This document shows positions 1 to 11,075 of a DNA stretch of 64,000 nt, one piece after another. Below the pieces are notes generated by a model. It saw only the letters and a list, made by a program, of their open reading frames with translations, was not told the origin of the DNA and ran no database searches. Source of the stretch: Podocnemis expansa (lineage: Eukaryota; Chordata; Testudines; Podocnemididae); NCBI GenBank assembly GCA_007922195.1, contig ML682089.1, positions 570,958-634,957 on the forward strand, read 5' to 3'. A program made the position numbers and the translations under genes. Positions within the stretch are counted from its first letter, which is position 1, and each line of letters opens with the position of its first letter.

Positions 1-1130
1 CCCTGAGGGAGACAAAATCTGCTTTTCTGAAGTCCAGGGTCTGTGTCCTTGATGAACCTCATGAGATTTCTTTTGGCCCACTTCTCCAGGTCTCCCTGAA
101 TCCTGTCCCAAGCAACATCTTTATACGCCTCACTAGTCATCCATCCAAGTTTCCACTTCTTATAAGCTTCCCTTTTATGTTTCAGCTCACTGTAGAGTTC
201 TCTGCTAAGCCATACTGGGCACCTTCCACATTTGCTGTTCTTTCTGCGCATTGGAATGGTATCTTCCTGTGCCCTTAGTAGGAGTTCTTTAAAATACAGC
301 CAGCTCTCTTGGATGCCTTTCCCCATCAGATCAGCCTCCCAAGGGAACCTGCCCATCAGTTCCCTGAGGGAGCTAAAAATCTGCTTTTCTGAAGTCCAGG
401 GTCTGTGTTCTGCTTCTTTCCATTGATCAGGATCCTGAACTCTACCATATCATGGTCACTGCTGCCCATGTTGCCATTTGCTTCTACTTCTCCAATCAAA
501 TCTCTGTTTGTGAGGAGCAGGTCGAGAGGTGCAAGGCCCCTAGTTGGTTCCTCCAGCATTTGTACCAGGAAGTTGTCCTCAATGCTCTCCAAAAACTTCC
601 TGGATTGTCTGTGCACTGCTGTATTGCCCTCCCAGCAGATGTCAAGGTAACTGAAGTCCCCCATGAGAACCAGGTACTCTGATCTAGAAACTTCCACTAG
701 TTGTCCATAGAATGCCTCATCTATCTCCTCCTTCTGGTCTGGCGATCTATGGCAGACGCTAACCGCGACATCCCCCTTGTTGTCCGCTCCGTCTAAACTT
801 ACAGACTTTCAGCTGGCTTGTTTCCACTTTCATAGTGGAGCTCTGAGTAGCCATAAAGCTCTTTTACATATAGCGCTACTCCTCCAGCTCTTCTTCCCTG
901 CCTGTCCTGCCTGAGCAGTTTATACCCATCCATGGCAGTGCTCCAGTCATGCAAGCTGTCCAACGTCCTCTCTGTTATTCTAATTACATCATAATTCCTT
1001 CTCTGTGCCAGTACTACCAATTCTTCCTGCTTGTTTCTCAGGCTCCTCGCATTTGTGTATAGGCACCTAAAATACTGGGCTGACTGCCCTACTTTCCCCT
1101 GTTTATTATATTTCCTGTTGTATCTTCCTA
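1..1130 (-). pseudogene. CR1 LINE (CR1-A), ORF2 endonuclease segment
   Basis: The minus strand encodes pieces of the apurinic-like endonuclease at the N terminus of CR1 ORF2. From high to low coordinates there is an ITERTLDSLHDW block with GGVALYVKE (about 1010-850), then a GDFSYLDICW block (about 670-640; the family has GDFN) and an SSDHDMVEF block (about 460-430). These are the metal- and phosphate-binding motifs of the family. The frame is broken between 800 and 700 and the copy runs off the left edge. About 45 nt at 1-45 recur at 362-405, so a rearrangement joint lies near position 46. Dead copy; the family call is secure, exact ends are not. Confidence 0.85.
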
Positions 1131-1350
1131 TTTCTTTGAGAGATGCAATGGCTGTGGGGGGGACTATAGGAGCTGATGTGCATAAAGGGGTCTGTTTCTA
1201 TTTTGCTGTGCTTGGTGATGACTAGAGTGGGGAATCAGAAGCATGTTTTGTTACTGACTGGGAGACTGGTTTGAGGGTTTGGCCCTTGGTTTTGCAGCCT
1301 GTCCTGATTTTGGCATATTCAGAGGGTTATCCCAAGAGGCCCGAGTCACA
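1131..1350 (+). mobile_element. LTR-A 3' fragment
   Basis: This matches the last 220 nt of the LTR-A family (compare 32300-32544): a CTATTTCTT-like start, the GATGTGCA..AAAGGGG stretch, the GTTTTGTTACTGACTGGGAGACTGG-like core and the family end GAGTCACA. It interrupts CR1-A between ORF2 and ORF1. Only the 3' part is present, so no target duplication can be scored. Confidence 0.75.
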
Positions 1351-1849
1351 CCCGCCTCACTAGGTTAGCCAGTTGATGTCCAAATATGCTTTTCCCTTTC
1401 CTCAACAGGTGGAGTCCATCTCTGCCTAGCAGTCCTTCCTTCTGGAACAGCACTCCATGGTTGAGGAAGCCAAAGGCCTGCTGACGACACCATCTTTGCA
1501 TCTAGACATTCACTTTCAGGATGCCTCTGGCTTTGTTCAGGCCCCTACCCTTGACCTGAAGAATCGCAAACACCACCTTTGCACCAGACTCCTTCACCAA
1601 TACTCCCAGGGCCCTATAGTCACTTTTGATCTGCTGCAGGTCACCTCTTGCAGTATCATTGGTTCCTACATGGATGAGTAGCATGGGGTAGTAGTCAGAG
1701 AGGCGGATGATTCTCGACAATCCCTTCGTAACATTCCAGATACAAGGTCCCTGACAGGCAGCATACCTCCTGAGAGGCTTTGTCAGGGCAACGGATGGGC
1801 ACCTCCATCCCCCTCAGAAGAGAGGCCCCACCTATCACAACCCGATGTT
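1351..1849 (-). pseudogene. CR1-A ORF1, esterase-like C-terminal part
   Basis: The minus strand carries the SGNH/GDSL-type esterase domain typical of CR1 ORF1. An HVGTNDTARGDLQQIKSDY block is seen near 1660-1610, preceded by a degraded first block (GGASLLRG where GDSLLRG is expected) near 1830-1810 and followed by the GRGL..ARGILKVNV stretch. Stops and frameshifts separate the blocks. It is the direct continuation of the ORF1 piece at 8669-9265; DIRS-1 split the two halves. Confidence 0.8.
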
Positions 1850-2060
1850 TCTTCTTCGAGCAGTGCTCCCAACTGCTCCACTTGAGGTGTTTGCACGCCG
1901 CTGCACCCAGGATCAGAGATTTTTTGAGTAGCAGTGGCTCAGGCAGCTGGGAGATGACAGTGGCGTTCAGTGTTTCCCACCATTAATGACATCAGCTGCT
2001 CACTCTCCCCACTGCCGGTCGCTCCTCAGTTCCTTTCTACCACCAGTGACTCTGGACGGA
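1850..2060 (+). repeat. DIRS-1 left inverted terminal repeat
   Basis: Pairs in reverse complement with about 8470-8668. Shared landmarks are CTCCACTTGAGGTGTTTGC, GATTTTTTTGAGTAGCAG-like and CATCAGCTGCTCACTCTCCCC-like stretches. The outer 32 nt also pair exactly with the internal complementary region at 8300-8331. Confidence 0.85.
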
Positions 2061-2170
2061 GTCTACGGTGGCTCTCCCTCAGGGCAGATTTGCCTGGTTT
2101 AACAACTTTAAAAACTCAAAAATCATATCTTAAAACAACAGAATAACAACTGACAATAGAAGGAGGTGCT

Positions 2171-5100
2171 ATGCCAAACTCATCTGGCTTTAAGCGCTGC
2201 CTTGCTTGTAATGAGGCAATGCCTGCCTCAGACGGATGTGGCTCCTGCATAAAGAGTCTGGGAGAGGCACATCTCTCCCACAAATGCCAGCACTGCAGGA
2301 ACTTGACCAGCAGGACGAGGAAGGAGCGAGAAAGAAAACTTAAGTTCCTGTTACTGGAGGGCTCCCCTCGTCCCACGTCCGACCCCGGTACCTCTCCTCA
2401 CATAGCTGAGGGAGCGCACAAGCAGCAGTCCGCTGCCTCGTTGTCGGTGACCAATAAAAAAATCAAAGGGCGCTGAGCAGCAGCCACAATCCTTGCAGCA
2501 GGTTCCCACCAAAGTGGTAAAAAACCCTGCAAGTGGACATCACAAGAAAGCTGGAAAGACTAACCGCCGTCCAGCATCAGCAATAGCACAGCTTCAAACG
2601 GTACCACCATTCACTACCACGCTGAACGCCGCACCGGCAATTACGAGGCCGTTTCTACCTACACCCCCACTTCCACCAGCTCTGCTGGCACCGTTCGCTG
2701 CTCCAACGACGACGACGCCATCAGCACTGAATTCAGCACTGCTTTTTCTCTCACCGGTGCCATCTGTCTGCCACACACCAGCTCAGCTTCTGACTCCGCA
2801 GGGCATAACAGCAGCAGCAGCGCCCCTGGCACTGCAGTCAGATACAATAAGGGATTCCTCCCCACTGCCATCCTTTAGAAAACATAAGAAAAAAATCCAA
2901 ACATACTGAATTGGGAGAGGATCTTATCATTCATTCCTCTCCCATATCACCCCTCTTCCAGACGGATTCCTCCGACACCAGTACCACATCCACGTCTCTA
3001 TTGAGGGGTACTGCTTTGTCTGGCTCATCAAGCCCCATACCCAGTGAGGCACCACCACAGCAAGTAGTTCAGACAGCAGCCTACAATTCCAGTATGAACT
3101 TGCCTTGGCTATCCCCGCCCCCCTGGATGTTTTATCCACAACAGGGGCTTAATTACAACACTTGGCAACCATACAATCTTGCACCACCACCCAATACTGT
3201 GCCAACAGGTCTGCCAGCTGTACAAGCTCCTCCAGATTGCATACACTTGCAGCAACCGCACCCTCCAGTGGTGGTCACAGTGACAACCACTGCAACTACA
3301 GACACAAATGACTCCACATTACAAGTGAAAAGTGATGACATCAAGCAGTTCCACAAATTATTTAAAAGGACTGAGGACTCTATGGATATTTCCTTACAGG
3401 AGAATCAGACCACACAACGTAAGTTATATAGGATTTGCCAAACGGCAGGCTCGAATAAGCTAGCCCTCCCCATGGATGAGGGGATAATGCATCCTGCAAA
3501 TGAGATATGGCAGACACCTGCTTCGGCACCTCCTTCCAATAATAGGGTGGACAAAAAGTATTTCATCACTCCCAAAGGGAATAAGGTCCTATTCACCCAT
3601 CCTCAGCCCAACTCTCTTGTGGTTGAGGCAGCAAACCAAAGGAACAGACAAACTTATTCAAAGTCCAACCTACAGAATAGAGAGGACAAGAAGCTTGACA
3701 CCTTTGGCAAAAAGGTGTACACATGAGCGGCGCTCCAGCTGAGAATTGCAAATTACACAGCCTTACTCGTTAATTACAATCATGACATTTACACCTCTTG
3801 AACCCCGGGTTCGCTATGTAACTGCGATGGACTGGTGACACCCACCAAGCAGATGGACACCAATTTTCAATAGACAAAATTTTATAGTGGTCTCATAAAG
3901 GCATACAACGAAATAGCAACAAAAATGCCTATGTGGGGGGAAGTAAACAGTTACACAGTGAAAAGAACTATGCAAGCTACAAGTGGGATAATAAACAGCT
4001 ATGTAGTAAAGGGACTATACAAGGTACAAATGAAAAACCACACTTATAGACAATGCATAAATGGGAAAAAGCTATACTTATAAACACTGCCTAGAGATAA
4101 AAAACTACACTTATAAACAATGCATAAATGGAATTATAGAGAAAAGAAAAAGGGAAGAAAGAAACAAATCGAGAGAGGTAGAATAGCTGTATCAGTTTAT
4201 AAAACCTGTCCTAGCACCCTAGTGGAACCCAAAGCGAGGAGGCAGACCAGCTGCAGCATCCCAGGACGTAAGCGTTTGGCCGGCAATTCGAGTACACCCA
4301 AAAGTCTCGCGGGTGGGAGCTTCCTGTCTCGGTCGGGGGATCAGTCTGACCAGTTCGTGACGTGCCCTTTAGTGTTCGAGGATGGGAGAACACTTGAGCC
4401 AACCGAGGCAGGGGCTTAAATAGTGTACTGCATGGCCAGAGAATAAAATAGCCAATTGGAAGTGAGATGCAGGTCAGGACCAATGATAAAACTGGGACCC
4501 CAGACAATGATCCCTCCTTCGTGGTGATGGGGGTGCGGAGAAACTGTTCAGGGGGATAGAAACTCACCCCCCCCTTGATGACACAAGGCAAGGGGGGTAG
4601 AAACTCACCCAGGAAATTGAGGCCCATCAGGGGAGATCGATACTTAACATTCTTCCCCTTGAGCTGCATAGCCCTTAGATGAGACCATCAGGGAGATTGA
4701 TACTTAACATTCCTCCCTGTGAGCTCCATAGTCTAGAGGGCTACGTTGAGGGGGTGGGGTGGCCATTATATCTGCCACCTCCATTGACAACATCAAACTC
4801 AACAACTGTGTGAACTTTATTGCACAGGACAAACAAGAGCAATTCAGTCTCTTAATTACAGAAGGCTTATTGGCTGCTCGAATGGCTCTCCAAGCCTCCT
4901 TGGATGTCGCCAATGTCACTGCCAGGACCTTGGGCATGGCCATAGTGATGAGCCGCTCCTCATGGCTGCAGGCGGCAGATCTCCCCAAACACATGCAACA
5001 GACCATTGAAGATCTTCCGTTTGATAAAGACAACCTGTTTGGCAAGACAACAAATGACGTGATGCACAGCCTTAAAGACTCAAGAGCTACCTTAAGAACG

Positions 5101-5292
5101 CTAGGCATCTTTACTCCACTCTCAAGGAGGAGATTCTATAAGAATCAACCCTCTAACCTGAGATATTCACAAGGTCAATCAAACCAGAGAGCGGATCCTT
5201 ATAGAACCAAGCCCCACAAAGCCCGAAGGGGTAGACAAGCAACCCAGTCACACCAGAGTTCACAACCAGGCAACACGAAGCAACCGTTTTGA
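2171..5292 (+). pseudogene. DIRS-1 gag-like ORF, broken
   Basis: The putative nucleocapsid/gag of DIRS-1 is spread over at least three frames (2171-2476, 2493-2909, 2911-3726), resuming at 4759-5292 after the LTR-B insertion. The N terminus has paired Cys motifs (RCLACNE, then CGSCIKSLGEAHLSHKCQHC, then RTRKERERKL) that line up with the DIRS-2 start (25888: CLGYC, ECLACLGESHLAAECSIC, RTRLERK). This looks like a conserved zinc-binding head of vertebrate DIRS gag. The C terminus matches DIRS-2 too: HMQQTIEDLPFD, then HSLKDSRATLRTLGIFT. Low-complexity Pro/Ser/Thr sequence fills the middle. Role in packaging element RNA is known only by analogy. Confidence 0.75.
3796..4789. mobile_element. LTR-B solo LTR, copy 1
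   Basis: A 994 bp block colinear with 24356-25306. It begins TCTTGAACCC (family TGTTGAACCC, second base mutated) and ends CCATTGACA. Flanking 5-mers are ACACC (3791-3795) and ACATC (4790-4794), a 5-bp target duplication with one difference. TG...CA ends plus a 5-bp duplication indicate a solo LTR of an endogenous retrovirus or related LTR element. It interrupts DIRS-1 gag, so it is younger than DIRS-1. Confidence 0.85.
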
Positions 5293-5589
5293 TGGACAAG
5301 TCAAGGGAGCAAGCAGCCAACCATTTTCCCAACAAATACAGTCACCACAGTGCAGCCTAATTTTCAAGAACAGGCTACAAGCATTTCTCCATCAATGGAA
5401 GCAAATAACATCGGACAGATGGGTCATCGAGATTATTCAGGATGGTTATTCTATCCCATTCATTTCAAACCCAACAACCCAACCCCCCTACCCATCCCTC
5501 TTCAGGGACCCCAACCACGTACAACACCTGCAAAGCGAGATCCAACACCTGCTCCACATAGGAGTCATCGAAGAGGTCCCAAATGATCA

Positions 5590-7240
5590 AAAGTGAAGGG
5601 GATTCTATTCCCCATATTTCCTAACAGAGAAAAAAACCAGGGGTTGGAGACCAATTCTTGACCTCAGACAACTCAACAGGCACATTCAAGAAATTCAAAA
5701 TGGTGACTTTAAGCAACATTCTTCTCGCCCTTCAACAGAACGATTGGCTGGCCTCCCTCGACTTAAGAGACGCCGACTTTCATGTCTCCATCCGCCCGCC
5801 TTACAGAAGATTCCCGCATTTCAGCTTCCTGCACAATCACTATCAGTACACAGTGCTTCCTTTCAGTCTGTGTACAGTGCCAAGAGTTTTTTCCAAACTT
5901 ATGGCCCCTGCAGTTGCTTTCCTATGCATGAGGCATATACATGTTTTTCCTTATCTGGATGACTTTCTCATAAAAGCCTCCACGCAACAAGCCGCAATCC
6001 AGGTGGTACAAACAACAGTCAACCTATTTATTGCACTTGGCCTCAACATAAACTACGACAAGTCATCCCTGTCTCCTGCACAGGAGATTCACTTTATCGG
6101 AGCACGAATCCTTTCACCTATGGCAAGAGCCTTCCTCCCTATCGACAGATTCCACAACCTTCAACAACTAGCTGACAACATACAGAAATCAACCATTATC
6201 TCAGCACACACAGCAATGCAAATGCTGGGCTGTATGTCTGCAACAACCTATCTTGTGGACAATGCCAGACTCCAAATGTGTCCCTTCGAGCTATGGTTCC
6301 TCTCACACTTCAGGCATTGTACCCATCCTTCCAAGACACTTCTATCAATCCTGAGGATAATCAGAGACTCCCTCTCCTGGTGGAGAGACCAGGACAATCT
6401 TCTACAAGGGGTCCCATTTCTCTCACCACAACCAGAGATTACAATAACCACAGATGCCTCCCTACTCGGATGGGGAGCACATTGTTGAGACCAAACCACT
6501 CAGGGCAAATGGTCTCTGGTAGAGAGGTTTTTACACATAAACTTGCTCAAGTTAAGAGTGGTTTTGAAGGTGTCTCAACATTTCCTGTTTATAATAGCAG
6601 AGAGGGGCATTACGGTCGACACCGACAACACATGTGCATGTTTTATATAAATTGATGGGGGGGAACGAGCTCACAACCCCTCTGCTTAGAAGCAATGAAC
6701 TTATGAGACTGGTGCTTCCATCAGAGAATTTGCCTCCATGTGGAGTATCTTCTGGGCAAGGACAACATTATAGCAGATGCTTTGAGTCGACCATTCCACA
6801 ACCACCATGAATGGGAAATACGGGAAGACATTATCCAAGAGATCACCAGATGGGGTTTCCCCACCATGGACCTATTTGCGACAGCGAACAACAGGAAATG
6901 CACCCTATACTGCTCTCGAGCAGGAAGGGGCCAAGGCTCGAGCAGGGATACGTTCCTCATCCACTGGGGCAACATACTTCTTTATGCCTTTCCACCCATT
7001 CCGATGATTCCATGGACTCTCCACAAAATTCGACAGGACAAAGAGATGGTAATCATGATCGCCCCAGCATGGCCACGTCAGACATGGTACACACTACTCA
7101 CAACCGTGTTCAGAGCACCCCCAATTACCCTACCCCTTGTACCGGACCTACTATCTCAGAATCACGGAACATGCAGACATACTCACCTGGACAGACTTCA
7201 CCTAACCGCATGGAACCTCGATGGTGTGATCACATAGAGC
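5590..7240 (+). pseudogene. DIRS-1 pol: reverse transcriptase and RNase H, broken
   Basis: RT motifs run RPILDLRQLN (about 5655), then SLDLRDADFHVSI, then FPYLDDFLIKAS with the catalytic YLDD at 5952-5963. RNase H follows: ITTDASLLGWGAH (about 6440-6480), VDTDNTCACF (about 6620), GKDNIIADALSR (about 6755-6790). Next comes a block shared with DIRS-2, MDLFATANNRK to YAFPPIPMIPW (6868-7010), occupying the place where DIRS elements carry a Dam-methyltransferase-like domain; I cannot confirm that activity. Stops near 6486 and 6653 and several frame changes make it inactive, although the RT active-site tetrad itself is intact. Confidence 0.85.
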
Positions 7241-7259
7241 TCCATTGTTCCCACAAAAT

Positions 7260-8270
7260 GTGTCACATCCTATTAAATAGCAAAAGACCAGCCACAAGAG
7301 CTACTTACCTGCAGAAATGGGGTTGATTCTCCCGATGGTGCTCCCAATGGTCGATACATCCTGAGACAGCTCCAATCCTGGCAATCCTGGAGTGCCTTCT
7401 TCACCTGAAAAAAACAAACATCACAGTTAGTGCAATTAAGGTAGACCTCGCGGCCATTTCAAACATTTCATGACCATGTAGACAGTACCTCGATATTTGC
7501 CCACAGAATCCTCAAAAGATTCATGTTCGGTCTGCACAATCTATACCCACAAATCCAACCACCAGCAACACCCTAGGACCTCACATTAGTCCTCAAGGCA
7601 TTAATGAGACCACCATTTGAACCGTTGGCCACTACCTCATTGCTACACCTCTCAATGAAAGTAGCCTTCCTGGTAGCAATCCGCTAGGCGAGTTGGAGAT
7701 ATGGCGGCGTTAATGGCCTACCCACCATATACCATCTTTTATAAGGACAAGGTCTCTTTACGACTACACCTGAAATTCATTCCCAAGATAGCATCTTCTT
7801 TTCATCTCAACCAAGGGATTCATTTACCAGTTTTCTACCCTAAACCACATACAACAGCGGAACAAAGAATGCTTCACACCCTAGACGTCAGACGGGCCCC
7901 CGCATTCTACATAGAAAGGACCAAGCTTTTCAGAAAGACATTGCAGCTATTTGTATCTACTGTTGAACGCTCCCGGGGCCAACCATTCTCCAAACAGACG
8001 GTGTCCCACTGGATCTCATCATGCATACTCACCGCATACTCTATATGTCAATCAACTCCACCTAATCCAATCCATTCTCACTCCACCAGATCCATGGCGT
8101 CTTTGGTGGCCTTTCTCACGAAAGTCCCACTGCATGTAATCTGCCAAGCGGCCACCTGATCCTTGAATGATACTTTTGCCAAACATTATGTATTAGACCG
8201 AATCTCATCCATGGATACTGCCCTAGGACGAGTGGTACTCAACACAATTAATAACAGTCTGAAGTACCCA
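7260..8270 (+). pseudogene. DIRS-1 tyrosine recombinase, broken
   Basis: Integrase-like tyrosine recombinase that would insert circular element DNA. Visible blocks: FYKDKVSLRLHLKFIPK (7739-7790), the box II motif HSTRSMASL with His-x-x-Arg codons at 8079-8090, and FAKHYVLD with the candidate nucleophile Tyr at 8187-8189. A stop sits between the last two blocks (8157-8159), and several stops lie upstream between 7330 and 7700. The upstream Arg box is degraded. Confidence 0.8.
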
Positions 8271-8299
8271 CCACCACAGATCGATGACTACTATGGAAT

Positions 8300-8407
8300 C
8301 ACCTCAAGTGGAGCAGTTGGGAGCACTGCTCAATGACGAAATGGAGGTTACTCGCCTTTGTGCAGTAGCCAAAGTTCTTCGAGATGCATGCTCCCGACAT
8401 GCTCCAC
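8300..8407 (+). repeat. DIRS-1 internal complementary region (ICR)
   Basis: Two adjacent half-sites lie inside the 3' end. 8300-8331 is the exact reverse complement of the outer part of the left terminal repeat (1860-1891 region). 8365-8407 is a near-exact reverse complement of the outer part of the right terminal repeat (about 8625-8668). This is the classic DIRS arrangement thought to align both ends during circularisation. Confidence 0.85.
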
Positions 8408-8469
8408 TACTCACCCTCCTCCCCTCTACTTCGGAGATCTCTTCTTTTCTTACAGGGTGTTTCTGTCGT

Positions 8470-8668
8470 AGAAAGAAACTGAGAAGTGACCAGCAGCGGG
8501 GAGAGTGAGCAGCTGACGTCATCAATGGCAGGAAACGCTGAATGCCACTTTCATATCCCAGCTGCCTGAGCCACTGCTACTCAAAAAAATCTCCTATCCT
8601 GGGTGCTGCGGTGCGCAAACACCTCAAGTGGAGCATGTCGGGAGCACACATGTCGAAGAACTTCGGCT
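8470..8668 (+). repeat. DIRS-1 right inverted terminal repeat
   Basis: Reverse-complement partner of 1850-2060 over about 190 nt with scattered substitutions. CR1-A ORF1 sequence resumes directly after it. Confidence 0.82.
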
Positions 8669-9265
8669 ACTGCATGAAGGTGAGGTCCATTTCTGCCTGC
8701 TTGTGACGGTTGTGATCCTCCCAGCCTCAGAAGTGACTGCCTTCTCTTCTTTCACCTCAGCGTACGTCTCTAGTCTTGCATAATGGTTCTTCATCACAAT
8801 GGAGGCTGGAATGGGAGGAGGGGTGGAGCACTGTCTGCTGCCAGAAATAACCAGCTGCCAGTGTCCTCCCTGTGCCAGATCCAGCTCATCCTTCTCTGAT
8901 GGTGTGGCAGCAGTCTTCAGCACCTCGATAGTTTCCTTCTCATTGCATGTCTCCTCATGGATGCTATCAAGGAATTTCTCCAGGGCATGGATACTCCTGA
9001 GCCTAGACACCTCCTCCTGTAACTCTCCCACCTGCCTCCAGAGAGATTGCAACAGAAGGCACCTGTCATATTGATTCATCTCCCCAGCCTGATTGTCTGT
9101 GAGTGGGAAAGTCAGGCCACAGTCCCTGCATGTCCACACTAGGCTCTGGGTAGAGATATCCATGGTCAGAATATCTGTCTGCATACAGATGCTGGTGGAG
9201 GAAACAGAAGCAGTGCTGGCACAAGCAGTGCATCTCCTGTTCACCATAGTGGCCTCACAAACCAC
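8669..9265 (-). pseudogene. CR1-A ORF1, N-terminal part
   Basis: An open minus-strand stretch of about 200 codons starting with ATG at 9265. It encodes a Cys-rich head (CTACAST, then CRDCGLTF) and a heptad-like helix (LLLQSLWRQVGELQEEVSRL), both characteristic of CR1 ORF1, a nucleic-acid chaperone-like protein. It is cut at 8669 by DIRS-1; the esterase-like half lies at 1351-1849. With the DIRS removed, the two halves are colinear in orientation and order. Confidence 0.8.
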
Positions 9266-9655
9266 AAACTCCTTCCCACAAACTCCCTTTCAAACTCCCC
9301 TCTTTGCAGTCCTCTGGTCACTCAGCCACTGGCTTTTAAGGCCTTCTCTGCCTAGGTCAGCCCTTGCCCCTTGTTAAGCACACAGGGGAAGGGTGATTAC
9401 AAGGCTGATCAAGGGTGATCAGGGAATAATGGTACAAACAGCCCCCAGACAATCACAATCACAATCACACTAACTGACAAGTAACAGAAATCACCTGTAG
9501 GAAAAAGACACAAACATTCAGTCAGCAGTTCACTTAACCAAGGTTCAGTCTCTACCTTACTTCTTCAGCAAGATCTCCTTCACCGCCTTCTCAAGGCTTC
9601 TCCTTCTCCTTTGTCTTCCCTCTCAAACTCCCCTGTTTGCAGCCCCCTGTTCACA
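9266..9655 (-). mobile_element. CR1-A 5' untranslated region
   Basis: Continues upstream of CR1-A ORF1 on the minus strand and ends at an LTR-A fragment. A motif TTTCAAACTCCCC..TTTGCAG occurs at about 9289-9312 and again at about 9615-9640, suggesting a duplicated promoter-like unit. No reading frame is visible. Confidence 0.55.
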
Positions 9656-10235
9656 AGCTGAATCACATGCATGCAAATGATTTAGAGTCTACACAAAGCA
9701 AGTCCTTGAAGAATTTGGCATTTGCAGGCTTGTTCCTCTGGTAGACACCCAGCATCTAGTTGCACATCAGTCCTTTGTCCAGTTGCAGAGGAATAGTTCC
9801 AGGGTTGGGTGTTGGCTGCAGACTGGAGATGAAATAGAGAGTTGATGTTGCTGCATTTTAGCACCTCTGGCCTTCCCCATGCTGTGTGGAGTTTTTTCAA
9901 ATCAAAATGGGCAAGTCCTAGTGGCTTAATGTATTTCTCCCTGGGCCCACTATACCTGGGAGCTTCCCTAATGGGCCATTAAAGAGACAATGTTTGCAGG
10001 CATAAAGTCTGAGGAGTGTCCCAGAATCAAATAACTTGAAACACAAATAGAACAAACCTATTCCTAACCTCTAAACAGATACAACACCAACATATAAACC
10101 ATAGAATCGTTCCCAGCAGATCAGAACCTTTCTACTGGTACCAAACATGGCATATCACATATGGATTATTGCAAATATGAAATATTGTTAGTAAGAAAAA
10201 ACTAATAAATGATCCCCTAAATCCAGACAGCATCA
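9656..10235 (-). mobile_element. LTR-A 5' two-thirds (minus orientation)
   Basis: Colinear with 17640-18233 and 19930-20538: ATGATTTAGAGTC, CCTTGAAGAAT, GGTTGCAGAC, GGGCCATTAA, TACCAAACATGGCATATCACA and the terminal CAGACAGCATCA. The 3' third of the LTR is missing, replaced by CR1-A 5' sequence. Confidence 0.8.
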
Positions 10236-10457
10236 GAGGATGGTGTCATCTCTGGCTTTCTGATAGTTGCTCATGAGCTGCCTAATCTTCTGCCAGCAGT
10301 GGTCACTGGTCTGTTGAACTTCCAGCACTGCTGGCTTGGCCAGTAATTCTTGGTTCACATGAACATTTTTGGTACATTTATTTGAAGTCAAATGTCTTGC
10401 TTGCCTGGTACCACAGATTGAGCAGCATTCCACTGTGGCCCTAGGATGAAGTGGCAA
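10233..10457 (-). pseudogene. Short open stretch with weak Myb/SANT-like look
   Basis: 74 codons on the minus strand. The C-terminal half (HCWQKIRQLMSNYQKARD) resembles the third helix and tail of Myb/SANT-like domains found in Harbinger accessory proteins and related domesticated genes. The rest is not recognisable and no partner ORF is nearby. It abuts the LTR-A end. It may be a scrap of a DNA transposon or simply chance. Confidence 0.25.
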
Positions 10458-10827
10458 TGCATTTGTTAAAGGGTTTCCTCTTGGCAGCTATAACTAATGC
10501 AGGAGACAGTTCACTCTGTTTGCAGATTGGCCATCAGAATAAAATAGGAGGGTTATGTGCTTATCAGCCGTACTTGTGTCAGGGAGGATTTGCTTTCATT
10601 GCCAGCAGTCAGGTACTAGTCTGGAGTAAATGGGTCAAGGAACACTGGCCCTTGGAACAGTGCTGGCAGACTCTCAGCACATGAATCTGGAGACCTGGGC
10701 CTGAGCTGCATCTGCACTGCAAAATGATACAGTTTGGATGGACTTAGACCTGGACTCACCCTTCTCCCTAGGCCCTAGGGCCTAGGACCTGAGATGTGTG
10801 TAGACAGAAGGGGACTGGGCTCAAGCT
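10458..10827. other. Unassigned intronic sequence
   Basis: Nothing recognised: no coding exon with dynein homology and no repeat matching another part of the window. Confidence 0.5.
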
Positions 10828-11075
10828 TGAGTCATAGATTCATAGGGTTAGAAGGGACCACAAGGGTCATTTAGTCTAACTGCCTGCCAAGATACAGGAT
10901 TTGTTGGGTCTAACCATTCAAGACAAGTAGCTATGCAGCCTGCTTTTGGAAACCTCCAGAGAAGGAGCTTCCCCACCCTCCCTAGGCAGTCTGTTCCATT
11001 GTCTTTACAGTGAGGAAGTTTGGGTTGAGCTTTCATGGTCCAGACCCTCATCCCTTCAGTGTCTTCCCCCAACAA
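10828..11075 (-). mobile_element. CR1 3' end fragment
   Basis: Begins TCATAGATTCATAGGGTTAG, the reverse complement of the short-repeat CR1 3' terminus, followed by GAAGGGACC and the CTCCCTAGGCAGTCTGTTCCA-type block seen in CR1 3' ends. 5'-truncated as usual. Confidence 0.8.

Larger units (their letters stand above)
1850..8668 (+). mobile_element. DIRS-1: DIRS-like tyrosine-recombinase retrotransposon, defective
   Basis: A complete DIRS architecture can be read: left inverted terminal repeat (1850-2060), gag (2171-5292), RT/RNase H (about 5590-7240), tyrosine recombinase (about 7260-8270), internal complementary region (8300-8407), right inverted terminal repeat (about 8470-8668). It inserted into CR1-A and later received an LTR-B solo LTR at 3796-4789. 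DIRS elements integrate circular DNA with their own recombinase and make no classical target duplication; none is obvious here. Many stops and frameshifts make it inactive. Boundaries are good to about 10 nt. Confidence 0.88.

Noticed and set aside
4120..4670. Open frames in both strands inside LTR-B
   Set aside because: The same frames appear in the second copy at 24741-25104 only because the DNA is homologous; no protein family recognised and the block has LTR ends.
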